DNA from: Gammaproteobacteria bacterium
GTDB lineage: Bacteria > Pseudomonadota > Gammaproteobacteria > Pseudomonadales > Azotimanducaceae_A
NCBI GenBank assembly: GCA_012960755.1
Contig: DUAT01000041.1
Coordinates: forward strand, 107,166-171,165
Direction of reading: 5' to 3'
DNA: 64,000 bases
The translations under genes and the position numbers were made by a program. Below the pieces are notes generated by a model. That model saw nothing but the letters and a program-made list of their open reading frames with translations. It was not told the DNA's origin and ran no database searches. Below are positions 35,388-44,646 of the stretch, one piece after another. Every line of letters starts with the position of its first letter. The first letter of the stretch is position 1.

Positions 35388-36410
35388 CTACTGAAAACGG
35401 ATCCTCGGGTCAACCAGGGCAACCAGGAAGTCGGAGATGATATTGCCGATCAACAGCAGAAGGCTGGCAAGGAGCACCACACCCATCACGATGGGGTAGT
35501 CGCGGTCGAGAATTGCCGTAAGACCCAGCAAACCGAAACCATTGATATCGAAAACCGTTTCGATAAGGAATGACCCGGATACGAGTAACACGATGTTCTG
35601 GCCAAAGGTGGTGGCAATAGGGATCAATGAGTTTCGCATTGCATGTCGTGTTACGGCTTTTCTAAATGACACGCCCTTGGCGATGGCGGTACGAATATAG
35701 TCCGATGCCAGGTTATCCATCAGATGATTTTTTAACAGCAGTGTAACGAAAGCAAAACTACCGACCAGGTAACAAATCAAAGGCAGCACAGAGTGGTTGA
35801 CCAGGTCCATTGCCTTGCCGGTGAGGGTCAGGTCATCAAACCTGAGGCTCATAAAGCCGCCCATTGGAAACCATTCCAGTCGAACTGAAAAATACAAAAG
35901 CAGTAATGCGCCGAGTACATATCCTGGTACGGCGTAGCCGATAAAAATGAGCAGTGATGTAATATTGTCAACGGCGGTTTTGTGGCGAATAGCCTTCAAT
36001 ACTCCCAACGGAATGCACACCGAGTAGGTGATTATCAGGGTGACCAGTCCATAGTAGAGGGAAACCGGGAATCGGCTCTGGATAACATCCCAGACCGGTT
36101 CGTTGTATCGATACGAAGAACCTAAATCACCCCGGGCTACCTTGGATACCCAATCGACATAGCTCTCCAGAATGGGTTTGTCGAAGCCATAATATTCTTT
36201 GAGTTTCAGCAACTGGGCGTCTGACAGTGCCATCCCCTGACCCGCAACCTGGGTTCCGACACCCGTGGCGGCATTAAACTGCTGCGCTTCCATAATGGCG
36301 CGTTCCAGTGGACCGCCGGGCACCAGTCGAGTAATAGCAAACACGATGATTGTGACGCCGAGTAACGTCGGAGGGATAAGGAGTAGCCTTCTGAAGAAAT
36401 AGTCGCGCAT
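35388..36410 (-). CDS. Peptide ABC transporter permease (OppB/YejB-like)
   Basis: About 340 residues beginning MRDYFFRRLLLIPPTLLGV. The long periplasmic insert before YGFDKPILESYVDWVSKVARGDLG is the YejB pattern, and the EAA-like loop DYIRTAIAKGVSFRKAVTRHAMRNSLIP follows. The ATG at 36410 is preferred; the 43 residues upstream to 36539 are unlike the family. First gene of the five-gene importer. Confidence 0.92.
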   Translation of the reverse strand: MRDYFFRRLLLIPPTLLGVTIIVFAITRLVPGGPLERAIMEAQQFNAATGVGTQVAGQGMALSDAQLLKLKEYYGFDKPILESYVDWVSKVARGDLGSSYRYNEPVWDVIQSRFPVSLYYGLVTLIITYSVCIPLGVLKAIRHKTAVDNITSLLIFIGYAVPGYVLGALLLLYFSVRLEWFPMGGFMSLRFDDLTLTGKAMDLVNHSVLPLICYLVGSFAFVTLLLKNHLMDNLASDYIRTAIAKGVSFRKAVTRHAMRNSLIPIATTFGQNIVLLVSGSFLIETVFDINGFGLLGLTAILDRDYPIVMGVVLLASLLLLIGNIISDFLVALVDPRIRFQ

Positions 36411-36835
36411 GTAACATGGTTTGCTAAAAGAGGAAAGCCGCCTTTCGTGAGACGGCCATGGGGATACACGTAGTTTCGGCCGAGATGTTGCCACAAAGGT
36501 CGAAGCGGTAACAGGTGAATTGTCCCTTTTTCCAATCAAATAACGCCGGGACTGGGCTATTGTGAGTCAGCGGTAGATCAACCCGTGCTGCCTGTTCGTG
36601 TGGTCGGGTCGGCAGTTTCAGGATAAATAGTGCTTTTGTATCAGGAAAATCTTAACAAATGGGGGTAGTAAACCCACATACTGGCTAAATAGTGGATAAA
36701 AACGATAACATGTAGAAATATTTCTCATTTTACACAGATCATGTAAACAGCAGTTAAAGAAAGGTTATTGTGGGTTTTTTATGAGGGTACAGACCCGTAT
36801 CATATGAAATATGGCGATTTTTTGTGATTCATGCT
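36411..36835. other. Intergenic region upstream of the peptide importer
   Basis: 425 AT-rich bases between the esterase and the importer, both on the minus strand. Two direct copies of GG(A/C)TAAATAGTG occur at 36621-36632 and 36683-36694. No clear promoter, terminator or gene is identified. The repeats are a candidate regulator site for the importer. Confidence 0.45.
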
Positions 36836-37984
36836 CTAAATACAGCCATATACCGCGTCGGTTAGCTGTTTTGACCGTGGCGTTATAGCAGCATCCGCCT
36901 GCATCTGGTTCATCGTGTAGGCAAAGGCGATTCCAGCGTCCTGGTCAGCAAACCCCAGCGAGCCACCAGCGCCCGCATGACCGAAGGAGTTTTGATTAGG
37001 GCCGTAGGCGTTGTCGGTATTCAGGATAAACCCCCGGGAACGGCGTATTGCCTGGCCGAGAACGAGATCGATTTCGTCCTCTACCTCTATCTGGAGGGCG
37101 GCTTCGAGGGCTTGCTGACTGATAATTCTCTTGCCATTTAATGTCCCCTGCATGGCCATGGCCGCATAAATGGTAGCCATTCCCCTGGCGCTGGCATGGC
37201 CATTGGATGCAGCTATCTCTGCTTTTCGCCAGGGTGTGCTGCAAGCATGCTTGAATGGACTGATGGAAGGGTTAAGTAAGGCAACAGGATAAAGTGCAGG
37301 CATCGTGATATTTTTTGCGGAAACTGTTGGTTTTTTCCGGGCCCGATTCGGGCCACTCAGGGTCGCGCATCGAGCAAATTCCGATTCCGGCAATCCAAGG
37401 TAGAAATCTGCCCCAAGTGGCTGTCTGACTTTTTCGTTGAAGTATTGCCCCAGCGTTTTACCGGTAATCCTTTTTACCAGTTCACCGGGAAAGTAGCCCC
37501 AGGTAACCGCATGATATCCAACGCCCTGGCCGAGCGGCCACATAGGTTTCTGCGCAGCCAGGAGATTCACCATCTTCTCCCAATCGTAAAGATCTTCGAC
37601 TTCCAGTTTGCTGTCGACCCCACACAGGCCAGCCTGATGGGACAGGAGCTGGGCGATGGTAACATCCTGTTTTCCCTCGGCGCCAAACTCCGGCCAGTAA
37701 TCAATAACCCTGTCATCAAAAGACAGCTTTCCCTCGTCTACCAGGATGGCAAACGCGAGACTGGCAATTCCCTTGGTGGCGGAATAAACGTTGACCAGCG
37801 TGTCAGCTTGCCACGGTCTGGTCATTGCCGGGTCTGTATACCCGGCCCAGAGATCTACGACTTTTTCCCCCTGGTGGTACACGCATACGCTGGCGCCAAT
37901 CTCGATGTCCTCCCAAAGCGATGTGAACACGGCTTTCACATCTTCAAAACCTGCTTTGGTTTCGCCATGGATCGTGACCTGCAT
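36836..37984 (-). CDS. Serine beta-lactamase-fold esterase (EstB/class C-like)
   Basis: 382 residues. The SxxK nucleophile is in VYSATKGIASLAF (near residue 70), the Tyr motif is YHAVTWGYFPGEL, and the third motif is HAGAGGSLGFAD, matching the HxG variant of EstB-type esterases rather than KTG. No signal peptide, so it is probably a cytoplasmic carboxylesterase and not a drug-resistance lactamase. Confidence 0.88.
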   Translation of the reverse strand: MQVTIHGETKAGFEDVKAVFTSLWEDIEIGASVCVYHQGEKVVDLWAGYTDPAMTRPWQADTLVNVYSATKGIASLAFAILVDEGKLSFDDRVIDYWPEFGAEGKQDVTIAQLLSHQAGLCGVDSKLEVEDLYDWEKMVNLLAAQKPMWPLGQGVGYHAVTWGYFPGELVKRITGKTLGQYFNEKVRQPLGADFYLGLPESEFARCATLSGPNRARKKPTVSAKNITMPALYPVALLNPSISPFKHACSTPWRKAEIAASNGHASARGMATIYAAMAMQGTLNGKRIISQQALEAALQIEVEDEIDLVLGQAIRRSRGFILNTDNAYGPNQNSFGHAGAGGSLGFADQDAGIAFAYTMNQMQADAAITPRSKQLTDAVYGCI

Positions 37985-38117
37985 ACATTCTTCCTCACCT
38001 GTTCAATTTTTTTCGATAGTAGCACAGCATCTACGAAGCGAGCGTCTGTGCAATAATGGCGTATACCAGGTACCTTGGATATCCATAGTTAAAAAGGCCA
38101 ATGTAAAAGGCAGTTGA

Positions 38118-38948
38118 GTGACTGAATATTTTGACGTAAAACTTGAACGAATAAGAACACTAAGTGACAGCACCCGTGATTTTCGATTCGCTCGTATCGA
38201 TGGGGGTGTCGTTGATTACAAACCTGGCCAGTTCTTTCGTTTTGTTTTCACGGATGGGACCGGTGAGTTCGAACGCAGCTATAGTTTGTGTAACTTCGAC
38301 AAGGGCGATTCCGCAACGCTGGACCTGCTCGTCTCTACCGTTGAGGGTGGTCGGGCCAGTGAATTGTTGTTCAATTGCAAAGCAGGTATTCGAGCCCGGG
38401 TTTCTGGTCCTTTTGGCAGGTTGCTGGTGCCTGAAAAACTACCGCGTCGACTTTTTCTGGTCGCAACCAGTGTCGGGATTGCACCTTATATGCCCATGCT
38501 AGGCCAGCTTTCCCCGACGCTCATGGGGAGCGAGCTTGACGTGTACTTTCTTTATGGTACCCGGGACCACAGTGAATTTATCTACGGCGAGAAACTTCGG
38601 CAATATTCAGATGATCATCAGGGGTTCCACCTGAATGTTTGCTATAGCCGGGAACTGATTAACGGTGCTGGCGATGATGAGTTCGGGAACGATGAGTTTG
38701 GCGGTTATGTGCAGGAACGACTCAAACAACTCTCCATGTCGCCAGCAACAGACCATATATTGCTATGTGGGAATCCCATGATGATCGATGAAACTTATGC
38801 ATGGCTGAAGTCAGAAGGTTTTGGCGTTCGACAGGTAATACGCGAGAAGTATGTCTTTGCCAAACAGCCCCAACTGAAGAAGAAGATTGAGCTCACCGAG
38901 GAGCAGAAGAAATTAATCGCAGAGAAAACGAAGAAGTATCAAGGCTGA
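38118..38948 (+). CDS. Ferredoxin-NADP reductase-type flavoprotein
   Basis: 276 residues: FAD domain with RSYSLCNF (residues 55-62), NAD(P) domain with VATSVGIAPYMPML, LLCGNPMM, and a C-terminal YVFAKQ followed by a lysine-rich tail. Similar to gammaproteobacterial Fpr that recycles ferredoxin or flavodoxin. The start is GTG 38118, with AAAAGG upstream. Its 3' end overlaps the convergent VanY-type gene by 10 bp. Confidence 0.88.
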   Translation: MTEYFDVKLERIRTLSDSTRDFRFARIDGGVVDYKPGQFFRFVFTDGTGEFERSYSLCNFDKGDSATLDLLVSTVEGGRASELLFNCKAGIRARVSGPFGRLLVPEKLPRRLFLVATSVGIAPYMPMLGQLSPTLMGSELDVYFLYGTRDHSEFIYGEKLRQYSDDHQGFHLNVCYSRELINGAGDDEFGNDEFGGYVQERLKQLSMSPATDHILLCGNPMMIDETYAWLKSEGFGVRQVIREKYVFAKQPQLKKKIELTEEQKKLIAEKTKKYQG

Positions 38949-39451
38949 TAAGCCCAATGCCAGGGTTCATAGGCAATACTCATGATATTGTCGCGAGGAT
39001 AGGAGAGATGAAAGTTAAATCGTTGCGCGTTGCTGGTGAGCCAGGTGAACGCAGCTGAAAATTCGAACTCTTCTTCAAGAGGTTTGCAGTCTATTGTCGT
39101 CAGGTCCAGCGCCCGGCCAGTGTGGTGCTCGCTGTAACCCGGGATTGCGTTGACCTTGAGTATTTCACTGATTTTACGCCCCTCATCCAGCTTGGTTTGA
39201 ATTAGCTGACACTGGTAGTCAATCGACCGGTAGCCAGATACAAGTTGCAGCACGATCTTCTCGTTGGCGGCTGCTTTCTTCATCGCCACCCAGGACTGAT
39301 GGGTTTCAGCCGTCATGCGCAGAGGGCGATCAAAAATGTCTTTTTCCGCTGAAACTAATTGTTCGGCCTCGATACAGCGAGAGAGTCTGGAATCACTGCA
39401 ATGCCGAGCGGTGATGCCGAGTTTTGCCAGCTGTGATTCAAAAGTCGTCAC
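38939..39451 (-). CDS. VanY-type D-alanyl-D-alanine carboxypeptidase
   Basis: About 170 residues of the M15B peptidase fold. The zinc ligands lie in YSEHHTGRALDLTT (SxHxxGxAxD) and EPWHW near the end. SGYRSIDYQ is a further family landmark. GTG 39451 overlaps the DUF3667 stop by 4 bp and is taken as the start. No signal peptide is seen, unusual for a murein enzyme, so the cellular site is unclear. Confidence 0.85.
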   Translation of the reverse strand: MTTFESQLAKLGITARHCSDSRLSRCIEAEQLVSAEKDIFDRPLRMTAETHQSWVAMKKAAANEKIVLQLVSGYRSIDYQCQLIQTKLDEGRKISEILKVNAIPGYSEHHTGRALDLTTIDCKPLEEEFEFSAAFTWLTSNAQRFNFHLSYPRDNIMSIAYEPWHWAYQP

Positions 39452-40350
39452 AGCGTCATTAATCCCACCAGCCCGATGATCAGAGCGGCAATACAAAAAA
39501 AGAAGCTGTAGCTGATTCCGATAAGCAGATACTTAAGGGTATTGATAATCCAGCTCCCTCCATAGGTGGTCATAAGACTGATGAGCAGGTAAATGGGCAG
39601 CCATAAGCCAACTATGGCTTTGAACGATTGCCAGATGATATTCCCCTCGGGAAAATAGTCAAAAAAGCCACTGATCAACATGGCGATGTATATAAAGCAA
39701 TGATTGTGTACTGCCAGAACCAGGTGCTCCGTATAAAATCGGCCGCTGGTGAAGTAAAATATTTTAAACAGCAATGCGAGAATGGGGAGCAGGCAGAACA
39801 TCAATGGCGGGGCAATATCTATCACCCAGTCAACAATTCTGGCGGGTTCGTTTTTTGCGATGTTCCTGATTTTTTTAAGCTGTGTAGAGAGTAAACTAGC
39901 GAATTCTGAATTCTCCTCCTCGGTCAGGAAACCTAATTCAACCTTATCTATGAATTCGTAGTCTTCTTCTGATTCATCAATTTCGACGGGGTTGCCATCC
40001 TGATCAATGATGAGTTGCGTATCGGTGAACGTGCTCTCGATTGACATGACAAGGAAGAACAGCAGACTGGTAATAAAATAAAGCCGAAGTGGTTGCACAT
40101 ACCGGGCACGTCGACCAGCGAAGTACTCTTTGGTCAGAAACCCCGGACGCAGCAGCAGGGCGACGATTGTCTTCCAGGCTCGGGAATCAGTTGCAAATAT
40201 ATCTTCAAACGCTTCTGACACCAGGGAAAAAAAGAATCGATCAAAACCTTTCTGGTTCTGACCACAGGTTCCACAGAACTGTCCTTTCAGTGGAGAGTGA
40301 CAGTTGGGGCAGGACTCCGTGAGAACGAGTTGTGGGTGTGTTTCAGTCAC
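39448..40350 (-). CDS. DUF3667 zinc-ribbon membrane protein
   Basis: 300 residues. The N-terminus has a four-cysteine zinc ribbon (CPNCHSPLKGQFCGTCG, residues 14-30), then FDRFFFSLVSEAFEDIF and LLLRPGFLTKEYFAGRRARYVQPL, and four or five membrane helices, as in DUF3667. An acidic loop interrupts the helices. Function unknown. Coupled to the VanY-type gene downstream. Confidence 0.85.
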   Translation of the reverse strand: MTETHPQLVLTESCPNCHSPLKGQFCGTCGQNQKGFDRFFFSLVSEAFEDIFATDSRAWKTIVALLLRPGFLTKEYFAGRRARYVQPLRLYFITSLLFFLVMSIESTFTDTQLIIDQDGNPVEIDESEEDYEFIDKVELGFLTEEENSEFASLLSTQLKKIRNIAKNEPARIVDWVIDIAPPLMFCLLPILALLFKIFYFTSGRFYTEHLVLAVHNHCFIYIAMLISGFFDYFPEGNIIWQSFKAIVGLWLPIYLLISLMTTYGGSWIINTLKYLLIGISYSFFFCIAALIIGLVGLMTL

Positions 40351-40459
40351 CTTATATTAAAACAGCCAAAAACTGGTTCGCAGGATTATATCACGGTCGT
40401 CGGGACTAAACGGGAAGCAACCCTCGCCGGGATGACTGGCATCCTGGACTATTGAGCCG

Positions 40460-41584
40460 TCAGGCGACGAACTGGGTCAGGTGATGATCGGTATTGCCAA
40501 ATTGTGAGTCGATCACGGTCAATCGCTTAAAGTAATGCGCGACCCGCAATTCTTCGGTCATGCCCATACCACCATGCAACTGAACTGCATTCTGGCCAAC
40601 AAACCTGGATGCCTTACCAATTAGGTATTTCAATGCGTGAATGGTGCGCTGGGTTTCGCTTGAACCCTGGGTCTCCAGCATGGTTGCCTTCATACAAAGT
40701 GATTTGGCAAGAGAATACTCCATGAACATTTCTGTCATGCGATGCTTTAACACCTGGAATTCACTCAGGGGATGATCGAATTGATCCCGTTGTTTGGTGT
40801 AGGCAATCGTGTCCTGGTATAAAACTTCCATGGCGCCCACTGCTTCAGCAGACAAGGCAAGGATGGCGCGGTTGGCGATTTTCTGTACCAGTGGCAATCC
40901 GTTGTCGACTTCACCGAGCATATTGTCTACGGGTACTTTCACGTCCTTGAAGGTGACTTCTGAAGCGCGTAAACCGTCGACAGTCGGATAGTCTACCCGG
41001 GAAACACCTTCTGCATCAGCATCAACAATAAAATTCGTAATGCCTTTGTTGTCTTGTTCGTTGCCGCTTGTTCGGGTAGTCACGACTAGCTTGTTGGCAG
41101 ACGCTGCATTCATAACAACAGACTTGGTGCCGTTGATCAGGTAGAAATCGCCGTCTTTCTGTGCTGTTGTTGCCACATTGTTAAGGTCATGGTGAGCTTG
41201 TTGCTCTGCATAGGCAAACGACGCTATCGTGCTGCCGTCAATGATTCCCGGCAGTAGATTAGCTTTCTGTGCTTCGCTGCCTGCTTCGCTGATTGCAGTA
41301 CCCGCCATTACAATGGTGCTTAAAAACGGTTCTACCACTAGTCCTTTGCCAAACTCTTCCATCATTACCATCGTGTCAACCGGTGTGCCGCCAAAGCCAC
41401 CGTCTTCTTCAGAAAACGGCATGCCGAGCCAGCCCAGTTCAGCGTACAGCTTCCAGTTATCCCGAGAGAATCCTTCATCGGTTGCCGTGAGTTTGTTGCG
41501 ATGGGAAATATCGTAATTATCAGTAATGAATTTTTGCACGCTATCGCGCAGTAACACCTGTTCTTGCGTATATGAGAGATCCAT
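40460..41584 (-). CDS. Acyl-CoA dehydrogenase (first of pair)
   Basis: 374 residues with the flavin- and substrate-binding pattern of acyl-CoA dehydrogenases, including QLHGGMGMTEELRVAHYFKRL near the C-terminus. The second strand region GTKSVVMNAASANKLVVTTR is weakly conserved compared with its partner. It follows the next gene by 3 bp, and such pairs often form a heteromeric enzyme for steroid or branched acyl-CoA substrates. Confidence 0.88.
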   Translation of the reverse strand: MDLSYTQEQVLLRDSVQKFITDNYDISHRNKLTATDEGFSRDNWKLYAELGWLGMPFSEEDGGFGGTPVDTMVMMEEFGKGLVVEPFLSTIVMAGTAISEAGSEAQKANLLPGIIDGSTIASFAYAEQQAHHDLNNVATTAQKDGDFYLINGTKSVVMNAASANKLVVTTRTSGNEQDNKGITNFIVDADAEGVSRVDYPTVDGLRASEVTFKDVKVPVDNMLGEVDNGLPLVQKIANRAILALSAEAVGAMEVLYQDTIAYTKQRDQFDHPLSEFQVLKHRMTEMFMEYSLAKSLCMKATMLETQGSSETQRTIHALKYLIGKASRFVGQNAVQLHGGMGMTEELRVAHYFKRLTVIDSQFGNTDHHLTQFVA

Positions 41585-41587
41585 TTT

Positions 41588-42739
41588 TTAACCTAAACCT
41601 AGTACGTTCTTGGAGATGACGTCTTTCTGCACTTCACTGGCACCACCGTAAATTGTTGTTGCCCGGGCACCGAGATACCCACTGATTGCGCCCTTTGCAA
41701 AATCGTGCCCGACTGGGTTACCCCAGGCCGCAGCATAAATGCCGGAAGCTTCGAGATTGAGTTCCGATATACGCTGCTGGATTTCGGTGCCTTTTAATTT
41801 CATGATTGATGATTCCGGGCCAGGATCAGCGCCAGCGGCCACCTGGGCTAGGGAACGTAATTCAGTAAATTCCAGGGCCAGCAGTTCTGCCTCGAGCGCA
41901 CCGATCTTGTTCTTAAACACCGGCATGTCCAGGAGTGTGCCGTCACCGACCTGAACCTTGGCTGCATTGATCTTTGCTTTTTCCAGGCCCAGAACTGAGC
42001 TTTGAATACCTGCAAGGCCTGTTCGTTCGTGAATCAGCAGTCCTTTGGCGTAAGTCCAGCCTTTGCCTTCTTCGCCAATTCTGTTTTCCACCGGAACCTT
42101 GACGTCTGTGAGATACACCTCGTTGACCGTATGACTGCCGCCCAGGGTAATAATCGGCTTCACTTCGATGCCGGGATCATCCATTGGGATCAACAGGAAC
42201 GTAATGCCTTCCTGCTTGACGCCGTCAGAAGAAGTTCGAACCAGGCAAAACATCCAGTGGGCAATATGCGCAAGGGTGGTCCAGATTTTTTGTCCGTTGA
42301 CCAGATAATGCTCCCCGTCGTCGCTAAGTTCCGCTTTTGTTTTCAGGTTGGCCAGGTCTGAACCGGCGCCGGGCTCTGAGTATCCCTGGCACCAGTTAAC
42401 TGAATGATCCCGGATGCTGGGCAGATACTTGTCCTGTTGTTCTTTGCTGCCATAGTTAATCAATATGGGTGCGAGCATGCCGACCCCAAAAGGCATAACC
42501 GGGGGCGTTGATTTTTTACCCATCTCGTTATCAAAAATGTATCGCTGCGTGGGGGTAAAGCCGGGACCACCAAACTCTACCGGCCACTTGGGGACATCCC
42601 AGCCGCCTTTTGCCCGGAGCGAGTCGAACCACTCACTGCGTTTGGTCCACACGTCCATACCGGTGGGTAGATTGTCTTTGATAAATTCCTGAACTTCTTT
42701 TTGAAATTCCAGATCCTCTGAACTGAATTCAATATCCAT
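41588..42739 (-). CDS. Acyl-CoA dehydrogenase (second of pair)
   Basis: 383 residues with CQGYSEPGAGSDLANLKTKA (FAD/substrate loop), GQKIWTTLAHIAHWMFCLVR and the C-terminal TIYGGASEVQKDVISKNVLGLG. Probably co-transcribed with the downstream dehydrogenase as a two-subunit alpha2beta2 enzyme, inferred from adjacency and the divergence of the pair. Confidence 0.9.
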   Translation of the reverse strand: MDIEFSSEDLEFQKEVQEFIKDNLPTGMDVWTKRSEWFDSLRAKGGWDVPKWPVEFGGPGFTPTQRYIFDNEMGKKSTPPVMPFGVGMLAPILINYGSKEQQDKYLPSIRDHSVNWCQGYSEPGAGSDLANLKTKAELSDDGEHYLVNGQKIWTTLAHIAHWMFCLVRTSSDGVKQEGITFLLIPMDDPGIEVKPIITLGGSHTVNEVYLTDVKVPVENRIGEEGKGWTYAKGLLIHERTGLAGIQSSVLGLEKAKINAAKVQVGDGTLLDMPVFKNKIGALEAELLALEFTELRSLAQVAAGADPGPESSIMKLKGTEIQQRISELNLEASGIYAAAWGNPVGHDFAKGAISGYLGARATTIYGGASEVQKDVISKNVLGLG

Positions 42740-43089
42740 GAGGGTTCCTTATGTTGAAAATTGAGTGAATAAACAGTCGCAAAGCTAAGTGAAATGTTGG
42801 CCGATTACCTGGTTGAACGCTTTGCTGGTAAGTAATCGTCGTGTCTTTGCGGCGACTCGATAGCCAACTTGAATATGTAAACCGTGCTTGCCTATGAGTG
42901 TTATCTATTTAGTGCTAGCCGCAATGATAAGTAGAAATTGACCCGCTGACAATGTTGGCCCCGATAGAGAGTACGCGAGAATAAGCAAGAATAAGCAGGA
43001 TGAATGCTGTTATCGAGCATTGACTAGGGTGATATCCACTTTGTTCGTTCCACTTGCATGTCTAGACATTGCTGCAGGAACCCGCATGG
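42740..43089. other. Intergenic region before the acyl-CoA dehydrogenase pair
   Basis: 350 bp with no supported ORF. It contains a 10-bp tandem duplication (GAATAAGCAA/GAATAAGCAG) at 42979-42998. It should hold the promoter of the dehydrogenases, but no clear -10/-35 pair or operator is evident. Confidence 0.45.
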
Positions 43090-43875
43090 TTACTGGACCC
43101 TGACCGGCAGACATCCAGCCTGGACAGAATGGAGTAACAATCGTTCACAAAATTCTGAAACGACCCCATAATTAGCAAACGGGCCCGCCTGAACCCGGTA
43201 AACGCGACGCTTTGAACTTTCAGAGGCCACAAAGTAAGGCTGGAGTCCATCGAACAGGTCGGTGTGGGTCTGCAATAACAGCTCCCAGAGTTGATTCGCC
43301 GAGGTGCGTGTTCCCATCGCTCCAATCTGGGCGCGATAGGTGTCCTCGGGTGAAGCAACAGCGAGTTCTGGCACAGCGAAGCGGATGCGATTTGGCAGTC
43401 GAAAGTTCCAGTCTCGGACACCGGATGTCAATTCAGGATCCACTGACGATGGCTTTCGACCACCTTCGATTTCTTCAAGTTTTTCCTTTGCCTTGTTAAA
43501 TCCCTGGTTCGCTGATTCGGTCAGCCAATAGAACGCCTGTTTCTGATCCTCAGTGGTTCCAATGCCGTTTGAGTACATAATGCCTGTGTTGAACTGTGCA
43601 GGTGGATACCCAGCTCTCGCAGCGCTGTGATACCAGTGGAAAGCCTTCTCGTTGTCGAGGCTGGTGCCTTCGCCATACATATGCATGAGTGCCAGAATAG
43701 TCTGTGCACGTGGGTTTCCCTGTTCGGCCAGTCTGGTAAAGGCATCGAAAGCTGCTGCATAATTCTTCTGTTGGTAGAGTTCTGCAGCAATATCAAAATC
43801 TGCGCTGCTATTGGGAACTGTCAGTGTCATTATTACTAACAAAAACAATTGTTTAAAATGAACGTTCGTTGTCAT
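43090..43875 (-). CDS. Sel1-repeat and SPOR-domain secreted protein
   Basis: About 261 residues. A signal peptide (MTTNVHFKQLFLLVIMTLTVPNSSA) is followed by three to four Sel1-like repeats (for example AFDAFTRLAEQGNPRAQTILALMHMYGEG) and a C-terminal SPOR-like domain (YRAQIGAMGTRTSANQLW to the end) that would bind denuded peptidoglycan. The ATG at 43875 gives the signal; the longer frame to 44061 does not. It is divergent from the ECF sigma gene and could be a regulon member. Confidence 0.82.
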   Translation of the reverse strand: MTTNVHFKQLFLLVIMTLTVPNSSADFDIAAELYQQKNYAAAFDAFTRLAEQGNPRAQTILALMHMYGEGTSLDNEKAFHWYHSAARAGYPPAQFNTGIMYSNGIGTTEDQKQAFYWLTESANQGFNKAKEKLEEIEGGRKPSSVDPELTSGVRDWNFRLPNRIRFAVPELAVASPEDTYRAQIGAMGTRTSANQLWELLLQTHTDLFDGLQPYFVASESSKRRVYRVQAGPFANYGVVSEFCERLLLHSVQAGCLPVRVQ

Positions 43876-43989
43876 TTTTACTTGATTTACCCTGTCTATC
43901 TTTGGGAACACTATATACTTTGAGCCGATTGTGGTGATTAGCTGACAAAACAATATAATGATTTTTACGGACTCTAAAAGAGACATTTC

Positions 43990-44617
43990 TTGAATAAATC
44001 CATACAGGATTTGACAACCCGTCGTGGCGAGCAGGACGCAGTAGACCTGCAACTTCTGCAACGCGTCGCCAACAAAGATCGAAAGGCGTTCGAACAGCTA
44101 TATTCGCGACAATACCCACCCATTAAACAGGTATCTTAACAGACTGCTGCGTCGTCCTGAGATGGTGGAGGAGGTGCTCAATGATGCGATGTTCGTAGTC
44201 TGGGAAAAAGCTGCCAGGTTTGAGGGGCGGTCTAAAGTTTCGACCTGGATTACTGGAATTGCCTATCTAAAGGGTATCAAAGCGCTGGATCGTGTTAAGA
44301 ACATGCCTGAGCAGAGCGCTGAGAATCTTGCTGATGCCGAGGATATTGAGGAAAACATCGACCTGATTAGTAGATTAGGGTTGCAGGATTGGCTTAGAGC
44401 TGGTTTGGAACAAATCTCGGCGGACCAGCGATCTGTCGTCGAGCTGACTTATTTTTCGGGTTATTCCTATCAGGAGATCGCAATCCTGATGGACTGCCCG
44501 GTAAATACAGTGAAAACGAGAATGTTTCATGCAAAGCGACGATTGGCAAAACTATTACCGCAGTTGCGGGAACAAACAGGTGATGAAGAGAAATATGAAG
44601 AGGTTTTTGAAGGTTAG
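43990..44617 (+). CDS. ECF-family sigma factor, apparent frameshift
   Basis: Two overlapping reading frames make one ECF sigma. Frame one runs from TTG 43990 (AAGAGA upstream) to a stop at 44139 and ends LYSRQYPPIKQVS. The second frame resumes as RYLNRLLRRPEMVEEVL at 44129 and holds region 2 (DAMFVVWEKAARFEGRSKVSTWITGIA) and region 4 (LEQISADQRSVVELTYFSGYSYQEIAILM, then VNTVKTRMFHAKRRLAK). Removing the C at 44128 restores one continuous protein. Upstream of the anti-sigma gene by 29 bp. The break could be a base error, a recent mutation or a programmed shift. Confidence 0.8.
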
Positions 44618-44646
44618 TCACAATCAATTTTTCGACGAGGTTAAAA

